Shown here piece after piece: positions 58,290-64,000 of a stretch of 64,000 nucleotides of DNA (positions are counted from its first letter, which is position 1; each line of letters opens with the position of its first letter). The notes below the pieces were generated by a model. That model saw nothing but the letters and a program-made list of their open reading frames with translations. It was not told the DNA's origin and made no database searches. A program made the position numbers and the translations under genes. The stretch lies in the NCBI RefSeq assembly GCF_000739775.1, contig NZ_BBJH01000013.1, forward strand, positions 124,001-188,000. The letters run 5' to 3'. Origin of the DNA: Paraburkholderia heleia NBRC 101817. Its GTDB lineage: Bacteria; Pseudomonadota; Gammaproteobacteria; Burkholderiales; Burkholderiaceae.

Positions 58290-59465
58290 ATGACGAGCAG
58301 TTCCACCGTCAACCTTCTCGATCTCGACGCCCAAGGGCTCGTCGCCTATTGCGAGAGCCTGGGCGAGAAGCCGTTTCGCGCCAAACAGCTTCAGCGCTGG
58401 ATCCATCAGTACAACGCCGCCGACTTCGACGGCATGACGGATCTCGCCAAATCGCTGCGCGAGAAGCTCAAAGGGCGCGCCACCATCGGCATGCCCGGCA
58501 TCATCAGCGACAACGTCTCTTCCGACGGCACGCGCAAGTGGCTCGTGGACGTCGGCAACGGCAACGCAGTCGAAACCGTGTTCATCCCCGAAGACAACCG
58601 CGGCACGCTGTGCGTGTCCTCGCAGGCGGGATGCGCGGTCAATTGCCGGTTTTGCTCCACCGGCAAGCAAGGTTTTTCACGCAATCTCACCACCGCCGAG
58701 ATCATCGGCCAGGTGCGCATGGCGGAATTCGCCCTGCGCGCCTCGCGCCTGGGCGACGCGATTGAAAATCGCGGTGGCCGTGCAACCGGCGGTGACGGCA
58801 AGGGCGAGCGCGTCATCACGAACGTCGTGATGATGGGGATGGGCGAGCCGCTTCTGAACTACGACGCGGTTGTGCCCGCCATGCGCCTGATGCTCGACGA
58901 CAACGCCTACGGCCTGTCGCGCCGGCGCGTCACGCTGTCCACGTCGGGCGTCGTGCCGATGATGGATCGCCTCGGGGCCGAACTGCCCGTGGCGCTCGCC
59001 GTCTCCCTGCATGCGCCGAACGACGCGCTGCGCGACGAACTCGTGCCGCTCAACCGCAAGTACCCGCTGCGCGAGTTGATGGCGGCGTGCCAGCGCTACC
59101 TGGAAGTTGCGCCGCGCGACTTCATCACGTTCGAGTACTGCATGCTCGACGGCGTCAACGACACCGAAAAGCACGCGCGGGAATTGCTCGCCGTGACGCG
59201 CGACGTCCCGTGCAAGTTCAATCTGATCCCGTTCAATCCGTTCCCCGAGTCGGGCTTGCTGCGCTCGAAATCGGACCAGATCAAGCGTTTCGCGCAGATT
59301 CTGATGGATGCGGGCGTCGTCACGACCGTGCGCAAGACGCGCGGCGACGACATCGACGCGGCATGCGGGCAGCTCGCCGGCGAAGTGAAGGACCGTACGC
59401 GCCTCGCTGAGCGCATGGGCCGGGCCGCGGGCAAGGTCATCGAAGTACGGCCGGTTCAGCACTGA
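58290..59465 (+). CDS. rlmN: 23S rRNA (A2503-C2)/tRNA (A37-C2) methyltransferase RlmN
   Basis: Radical-SAM enzyme that methylates A2503 of 23S rRNA and A37 of some tRNAs. 391 aa. The [4Fe-4S] ligands are C115, C119 and C122 (CAVNCRFC). Other landmarks are [37 protein letters not shown], and the resolving cysteine in [13 protein letters not shown] prefer ATG 58290 ([17 protein letters not shown]), which has AGGA upstream and fits relatives, over 58275. A Gly/Arg-rich loop of about 15 residues ([19 protein letters not shown]) is longer than in E. coli. Confidence 0.95.
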   Translation: MTSSSTVNLLDLDAQGLVAYCESLGEKPFRAKQLQRWIHQYNAADFDGMTDLAKSLREKLKGRATIGMPGIISDNVSSDGTRKWLVDVGNGNAVETVFIPEDNRGTLCVSSQAGCAVNCRFCSTGKQGFSRNLTTAEIIGQVRMAEFALRASRLGDAIENRGGRATGGDGKGERVITNVVMMGMGEPLLNYDAVVPAMRLMLDDNAYGLSRRRVTLSTSGVVPMMDRLGAELPVALAVSLHAPNDALRDELVPLNRKYPLRELMAACQRYLEVAPRDFITFEYCMLDGVNDTEKHARELLAVTRDVPCKFNLIPFNPFPESGLLRSKSDQIKRFAQILMDAGVVTTVRKTRGDDIDAACGQLAGEVKDRTRLAERMGRAAGKVIEVRPVQH

Positions 59466-59677
59466 GCCGGCTTCAGGAGGGCCCACGGCGGCGTGCGGGG
59501 AAACGCGCCACCCTGGGCGGCAGTAAAGGAAACGTTGCAGAAGCGATCGGCAGCGGTCAAAGGTCTCACAATGTGGCCGCGCATTTTGTTATAAACGGTC
59601 TGCGAATCGGGTTGAGGCGGGGCGGGACAGGCCTGACCGGTTCCAGTATTGAAAAGAATCGACGCAAGGACTTTGGG

Positions 59678-60856
59678 ATGAGCGAGCCGCAGCACCCTTT
59701 CGGGACAGACGGAACTGACAGCAACGCAGGTCGCTCGGTGCCGGGCGCCACACCTTCGCCGGTGCAGGCAGTGCCCGACACGCTGGCCGCGGCCGGCGCG
59801 CGTCTTGCGCAACTGCGCGAGGCCAGGGGCTGGGCGATCGAGGACGTCTCGGCGCGCCTGAAGGTGTCGGTGTCGAAGCTGCGCGAGCTCGAAGCGGGCG
59901 ATATCAGCCATCTGCCGGACACGACGTTCGCGCTCGGCGTGGTGCGCGCCTACGCGAAGTTGCTGGGTACGGATTCCGCGCCGTTCACGCAGGCGCTGCG
60001 CCGCGAGCGCGGCATTGCACAGCCGGATCTGTCGATGCCGGCTTCGGCGGGCTCCGATCTGCCGCGCGGCCGCGTATCGCTGTCGCTCGGTGGCAGCGGC
60101 GCGCGGGCGCCGCGCCGCCGCGCGTCGTGGTTGTGGGGCGTGGCGATCATCGTGATCGCGGTGCTCGCGATTTCCATGTGGCACACGAACAGCGGCGAGT
60201 CGTCGGCCTGGTTTGCGCGTCTGAAGGCGATGGCCAACGGTGCGAGCGTGCAGACGGGCGCGTCGTCGCCGACGGTGACGCAGGGCGTTGCGACCGGCAG
60301 CGCCGACGCATCGGCTGTGCAGGGCGCCGATCAGTCCGCTGCGCCGCAGGCCGGTGACGCCAACGAGGCGGGCGACAACGCCAACGCGGCGCCCGATCAA
60401 GGCGCTGCGGCGAGCGCACCGCAAGCTGCGCAACCGGCGCCTCAAGTGCCTCAGGCGACGCAGCCGGCGCCCCAGGCCGCGAAGCCCGCCGCTGCTAGCG
60501 CGGCGCCAGCAGCGGCCGTTGCCAATGCGGCAAGCGCTGCGCGCGCCCAGGCGGCGAGCGCGCCGGCCACAGCGGCAGCGCAGGCTGCAGCTGCGGACAA
60601 CGGCGCTGACACCTCGACGTTCGCGATCCGCGTGACGCAGGACACCTGGGTCAGCGTGCGCCAGAAGGACGGCAAGGAAGTGTTCTCGGGGCTGATCCAC
60701 GGCAGCGACGCGCGTGAGATCTCCGGCACCGAGCCGCTCAAGGTCACCGTGGGCAACAAGGCCGGCATCGAGTCGATGACCATCGACGGCCAGCCGGTCG
60801 ACGCGTCGAAGTACGCGTCGGCGCGTGGCAATGTCGCGCGCTTCGTGCTGCCCTGA
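59678..60856 (+). CDS. rodZ: Cytoskeletal protein RodZ
   Basis: Bitopic inner-membrane protein that links MreB filaments to the elongasome and sets rod shape. 392 aa. Cytoplasmic helix-turn-helix domain (about 35-105; LAQLREARGWAIEDVSARLK), a membrane helix (about 148-170; WLWGVAIIVIAVLAISM), a long Ala/Pro/Gln-rich periplasmic linker (about 190-310) and the C-terminal beta domain (DTWVSVRQKDGKEVFSGLIH). Start 59678 has AAGGA upstream; an in-frame ATG at 59573 would add an arginine-rich lead without support. A strong terminator follows. Confidence 0.92.
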   Translation: MSEPQHPFGTDGTDSNAGRSVPGATPSPVQAVPDTLAAAGARLAQLREARGWAIEDVSARLKVSVSKLRELEAGDISHLPDTTFALGVVRAYAKLLGTDSAPFTQALRRERGIAQPDLSMPASAGSDLPRGRVSLSLGGSGARAPRRRASWLWGVAIIVIAVLAISMWHTNSGESSAWFARLKAMANGASVQTGASSPTVTQGVATGSADASAVQGADQSAAPQAGDANEAGDNANAAPDQGAAASAPQAAQPAPQVPQATQPAPQAAKPAAASAAPAAAVANAASAARAQAASAPATAAAQAAAADNGADTSTFAIRVTQDTWVSVRQKDGKEVFSGLIHGSDAREISGTEPLKVTVGNKAGIESMTIDGQPVDASKYASARGNVARFVLP

Positions 60857-60870
60857 TCAAGACATGGCAT

Positions 60871-60914
60871 GCGTCGCGGCCGGGCAAGTCTGATTGCCGG
60901 CCGCGACGCTTTTT
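60871..60914 (+). terminator. Strong terminator between rodZ and ispG
   Basis: GCGTCGCGGCCGG (60871-60883) and CCGGCCGCGACGC (60897-60909), a perfect 13-bp stem, then TTTTT (60910-60914). It interrupts the otherwise conserved rodZ-ispG order. Confidence 0.88.
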
Positions 60915-60968
60915 CAATTCACGCAGTGCCCCCGCCGACCAGTCGGCGATAGTGTGCGTGAGGCGTAA

Positions 60969-62288
60969 ATGGGTTTTTCGATGCAAAGCGAAACGCAATC
61001 CTCGACCAGCAACAGTCAGATCTGCTCGAACGAGCCGGTTCTCGGCGGCCACGCGCCGCGCCGCAAGTCGCACGCCGTGCATGTGCGCTGGGGTGGCCAG
61101 CTGGTGACGATCGGCGGCGACGCGCCGGTGCGCGTGCAGTCGATGACCAACACCGACACCGCGGATCCCATCGGCACCGCGATCCAGATCAAGGAACTCG
61201 CGCAGGCAGGTTCGGAACTCGTGCGCATCACGGTCAACACGCCGGAAGCCGCGGCGGCCGTGCCGCATATCCGCGAGCAGCTCGACCGCATGGGCGTGAC
61301 GGTGCCGCTCGTCGGCGACTTCCACTACAACGGCCATCTGCTGCTGCGCGACTATCCCGCCTGCGCCGAGTCGCTGTCGAAGTACCGCATCAACCCGGGC
61401 AACGTGGGCCAGGGCGCGAAGCGCGACACGCAGTACGCGCAGATGATCGAAGCGGCCATCAAGTACGACAAGCCGGTGCGTATCGGCGTGAACTGGGGCA
61501 GCCTCGACCAGGACCTGCTCGCGCGCATGATGGACGAGAACGGCGCGCGCAAGGAACCGTGGGAAGCACAAAGCGTGATGTACGAAGCGCTCATTCAGTC
61601 GGCCATCGGCTCGGCGGAACGCGCAGTCGAACTCGGCCTCGGCCGCGACAAGATCATCCTGTCGTGCAAGGTGAGCGGCGTGCAGGATCTCATCGCCGTC
61701 TACCAGGAACTCGCGAAGCGCTGCGATTTCGCGCTGCACCTGGGTCTCACGGAAGCGGGCATGGGCTCGAAGGGCATCGTCGCTTCGACGGCGGCGCTTT
61801 CCGTGCTGCTCCAGCAGGGCATCGGCGACACGATCCGCATCTCGCTCACGCCGGAACCGGGCGGCGCGCGCACGGGTGAAGTCGTGGTCGGCCAGGAAAT
61901 CCTGCAGACCATGGGCCTGCGCTCGTTCACGCCGATGGTCATCGCTTGTCCCGGTTGCGGACGCACGACCAGCACGCTGTTCCAGGAACTGGCTTCGCAG
62001 ATTCAGGGCTATCTGCGTGCGCAAATGCCGCTGTGGCGCGACGAGTATCCTGGCGTCGAGACGATGAACGTCGCCGTGATGGGCTGCATCGTGAACGGCC
62101 CGGGCGAGTCGAAGCACGCGAACATCGGTATCAGCCTGCCGGGCTCGGGCGAGAACCCCGCGGCGCCGGTCTTCATCGACGGCGAGAAGGTGAAGACGCT
62201 GCGCGGCGAGCGCATCGCCGAAGAATTCCAGCAGATCGTGAGCGACTACGTCGCGCGCAAGTACGGCAAGGCCGAAGCGACGAACTGA
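60969..62288 (+). CDS. ispG: 4-hydroxy-3-methylbut-2-enyl diphosphate synthase (GcpE)
   Basis: [4Fe-4S] enzyme of the MEP isoprenoid pathway that converts MEcPP to HMBPP. 439 aa. Cluster ligands are C327 and C330 ([10 protein letters not shown]) and C373 ([10 protein letters not shown]). TIM-barrel motifs include [13 protein letters not shown] and RINPGNVG. The in-frame ATG at 60981 is an alternative start. The protein is longer than E. coli IspG (372), with an insertion around 190-230 seen in many beta-proteobacteria. It depends on Fe-S clusters, presumably from the Isc system encoded in this window. Confidence 0.95.
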   Translation: MGFSMQSETQSSTSNSQICSNEPVLGGHAPRRKSHAVHVRWGGQLVTIGGDAPVRVQSMTNTDTADPIGTAIQIKELAQAGSELVRITVNTPEAAAAVPHIREQLDRMGVTVPLVGDFHYNGHLLLRDYPACAESLSKYRINPGNVGQGAKRDTQYAQMIEAAIKYDKPVRIGVNWGSLDQDLLARMMDENGARKEPWEAQSVMYEALIQSAIGSAERAVELGLGRDKIILSCKVSGVQDLIAVYQELAKRCDFALHLGLTEAGMGSKGIVASTAALSVLLQQGIGDTIRISLTPEPGGARTGEVVVGQEILQTMGLRSFTPMVIACPGCGRTTSTLFQELASQIQGYLRAQMPLWRDEYPGVETMNVAVMGCIVNGPGESKHANIGISLPGSGENPAAPVFIDGEKVKTLRGERIAEEFQQIVSDYVARKYGKAEATN

Positions 62289-62351
62289 GCAAGCCGGTCA
62301 ATCCGCCTGTCGCTCGATACGCATAACCGCATAAAGCCAATTCGCAACACA

Positions 62352-63689
62352 ATGACTGAACAAAAACGCAAGCCCGAAAAGCTCTCGGGCGTGAAGGGCA
62401 TGAACGACATCCTGCCGCAGGAGGCAGGGCTGTGGGAATTCTTCGAAACCACGGTGAAGTCGATGCTTCGTTCGTACGGCTATCAAAATATCCGCACGCC
62501 GATCGTCGAGCATACGCAACTGTTCACGCGCGGCATCGGCGAAGTGACCGACATCGTCGAGAAGGAGATGTACAGCTTCACCGATGCGCTCAACGGCGAG
62601 AACCTCACGCTGCGCCCGGAAGGCACGGCGGCAGCCGTGCGCGCGTCGATCGAGCACAACATGCTCTACGACGGTCCGAAGCGCCTTTGGTACATCGGCC
62701 CGATGTTCCGCCACGAGCGTCCGCAGCGCGGCCGCTATCGCCAGTTCCATCAGGTGGGCGTCGAGGCGCTCGGTTTCGCGGGCCCCGATGCCGACGCTGA
62801 AATCATCCTGATGTGCCAACGCCTCTGGGACGATCTCGGCCTCACCGGCATCAAGCTCGAGATCAACTCGCTCGGCGTGGCCGAAGAGCGCGCGGCGCAT
62901 CGCGTCGAGCTCATCAAGTATCTCGAGCAGCACGTCGATCTGCTCGACGAAGACGGCAAGCGCCGCCTCTATACGAACCCGCTGCGCGTGCTCGACACGA
63001 AGAACCCCGCGCTGCAGGAGATCGCGGACAAGGCGCCGAAGTTGATCGACTTCCTCGGCGAGGGCTCGCGCGCGCACTTCGAAGGGCTGCAGCGCATTCT
63101 CAAGTCGAACAACATTCCGTTCAGGATCAACCCGCGTCTCGTGCGCGGTCTCGATTACTACAATCTGACCGTGTTCGAATGGGTGACCGACAAGCTCGGC
63201 GCGCAGGGCACCGTCGCGGCGGGCGGCCGTTACGATCCGCTGATCGAGCAGCTGGGCGGCAAGCCGACGGCAGCGTGCGGCTGGGCCATGGGCATCGAGC
63301 GCATTCTCGAACTGCTGAAGGAAGAAGACCTCGTGCCGGAAGAAGAGGGTTGCGATGTCTACGTTGTCCACCAGGGCGAAGCCGCGCGCGAGAAGGCATT
63401 CATCGTGGCGGAGCGTCTGCGCGACACGGGCCTCGACGTGATTTTGCATTGCAGTGCCGATGGTCAGAGCGCGAGCTTCAAGTCGCAGATGAAACGCGCG
63501 GACGCGAGCGGTGCGGCTTTTGCCGTGGTGCTCGGCGAGGACGAAGTGGCGAGAGGCGAGGCCGGTGTGAAGGCGCTGCGCGGCACGGCCGCAGAGGCCC
63601 GCAGCGAGCAACAAACGGTAGCGCTTGAGGACTTGACCGAATATCTGATCAATGCGATGGTTGCATCCGCCGAAGACGGCGACGACTAA
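62352..63689 (+). CDS. hisS: Histidyl-tRNA synthetase
   Basis: Charges tRNA-His. 445 aa, class II. Motif 2 is in [20 protein letters not shown], the histidine-A signatures are [15 protein letters not shown] and the motif 3 region [25 protein letters not shown], and the C-terminal anticodon-binding domain follows ([20 protein letters not shown]). It follows ispG after 63 bases and precedes yfgM, as in E. coli. Confidence 0.97.
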   Translation: MTEQKRKPEKLSGVKGMNDILPQEAGLWEFFETTVKSMLRSYGYQNIRTPIVEHTQLFTRGIGEVTDIVEKEMYSFTDALNGENLTLRPEGTAAAVRASIEHNMLYDGPKRLWYIGPMFRHERPQRGRYRQFHQVGVEALGFAGPDADAEIILMCQRLWDDLGLTGIKLEINSLGVAEERAAHRVELIKYLEQHVDLLDEDGKRRLYTNPLRVLDTKNPALQEIADKAPKLIDFLGEGSRAHFEGLQRILKSNNIPFRINPRLVRGLDYYNLTVFEWVTDKLGAQGTVAAGGRYDPLIEQLGGKPTAACGWAMGIERILELLKEEDLVPEEEGCDVYVVHQGEAAREKAFIVAERLRDTGLDVILHCSADGQSASFKSQMKRADASGAAFAVVLGEDEVARGEAGVKALRGTAAEARSEQQTVALEDLTEYLINAMVASAEDGDD

Positions 63690-63768
63690 TGGGGCCGCTC
63701 CAACGCGGCTGTCCAGTTCGCTGAGCATTCGAAAACAGGCTTCAGAATAAACGAGGAATCGCTACGCG

Positions 63769-64000
63769 ATGAGTTACCACGACGAACAGGAATCGATCGA
63801 GAGCGTCAAGGCATGGTGGGCGCAGTGGGGTAACGCCACTACGTGGGTCGTGCTGATCGTTCTGCTCGCACTCGCAGCGTGGAACGGCTGGAACTTCTGG
63901 CAGCGCCGCCAGGCGGCCGAAGCCGCCGTGCTGTACGACCAGGTGCAGCAGGCCGCGAACGGCAGCGACAAGGCCATGCTCACGCGTGTGGCCTCCGACA
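63769..64000 (+). CDS. yfgM: YfgM-type tetratricopeptide protein, N-terminal part only
   Basis: First 77 codons only; the gene runs off the window. YfgM is an inner-membrane ancillary subunit of the SecYEG translocon with a periplasmic TPR domain. The visible part is a short cytoplasmic lead (MSYHDEQESIESVKAWWAQW), a membrane helix (about 23-42; TTWVVLIVLLALAAWNGWN) and the start of the helical periplasmic domain (RRQAAEAAVLYDQVQQAAN). Position after hisS supports the call, and bamB would be expected next. Confidence 0.85.
   Translation, partial: MSYHDEQESIESVKAWWAQWGNATTWVVLIVLLALAAWNGWNFWQRRQAAEAAVLYDQVQQAANGSDKAMLTRVASD

Overview
The window is a GC-rich chromosomal segment with the gene content and order of a beta-proteobacterium of the Burkholderia/Paraburkholderia/Caballeronia group. 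The assignment rests on a two-lipoyl AceF followed by a lipoyl-tagged LpdA, a phasin beside the pyruvate dehydrogenase genes, a Burkholderia-style iscRSUA-hscBA-fdx-iscX cluster, and the pyrG-kdsA-eno-ftsB and ndk-rlmN-rodZ-ispG-hisS-yfgM runs. The species cannot be fixed from the sequence. Almost everything is core housekeeping. I see no rRNA, tRNA, insertion sequence, prophage, integrase or CRISPR array, and no gene with foreign-looking composition.

Layout. Positions 1-6.4 kb (minus strand) hold oligopeptidase A (cut by the window edge), folD, and a membrane histidine kinase overlapping a FixJ-type regulator. At 6.7-13.1 kb lies the pyruvate dehydrogenase operon aceE-aceF-lpdA, ending in a strong terminator. 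At 13.3-19.5 kb come a phasin with a striking two-operator promoter, a PBP7-type endopeptidase, an IclR regulator divergent from lutA-lutB (no lutC), and a small unknown membrane protein. At 19.6-26.5 kb a low-molecular-weight tyrosine phosphatase precedes the whole Isc iron-sulfur operon, which has two tandem IscR sites at its promoter and an internal terminator after iscA. At 26.5-33.4 kb (minus strand) are a glycine-zipper envelope protein, lysS, prfB with its programmed +1 frameshift, recJ, and an RpfE-type protein. The last four are the neighbours that flank the Xanthomonas rpf cluster.

Positions 33.7-40.2 kb encode lipoprotein release (lolC-lolD), TatD, ComEC and a hydrolase. Positions 40.3-44.9 kb encode CTP synthase, KDO-8-P synthase, enolase and FtsB. 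A minus-strand group (45.0-47.2 kb) holds a small lipoprotein, Hsp33 and a gamma-class carbonic anhydrase. Plus-strand genes to 53.6 kb are a DUF455 di-iron protein, a hydrolase, a PHP phosphoesterase, YciO, an M50 protease, TrpRS and a methyltransferase. Then come dapA-bamC, a YycJ-type hydrolase, a BI-1/YccA membrane protein (minus) and the ndk-to-yfgM run, which leaves the window at its right edge.

The genes serve central carbon entry (PDH, enolase, lactate), Fe-S biogenesis (whose clients here include LutA/LutB, RlmN, IspG and IscR itself), translation (LysRS, RF2, TrpRS, HisRS, RlmN) and envelope assembly (Lol, BamC, FtsB, RodZ, KdsA, PBP7). I found no clear undescribed system. The best leads are regulatory: the phasin operators, the attenuated isc operon, a 40-bp perfect palindrome and several apparently leaderless genes, plus the RpfE-type protein and the lutC-less lactate locus.
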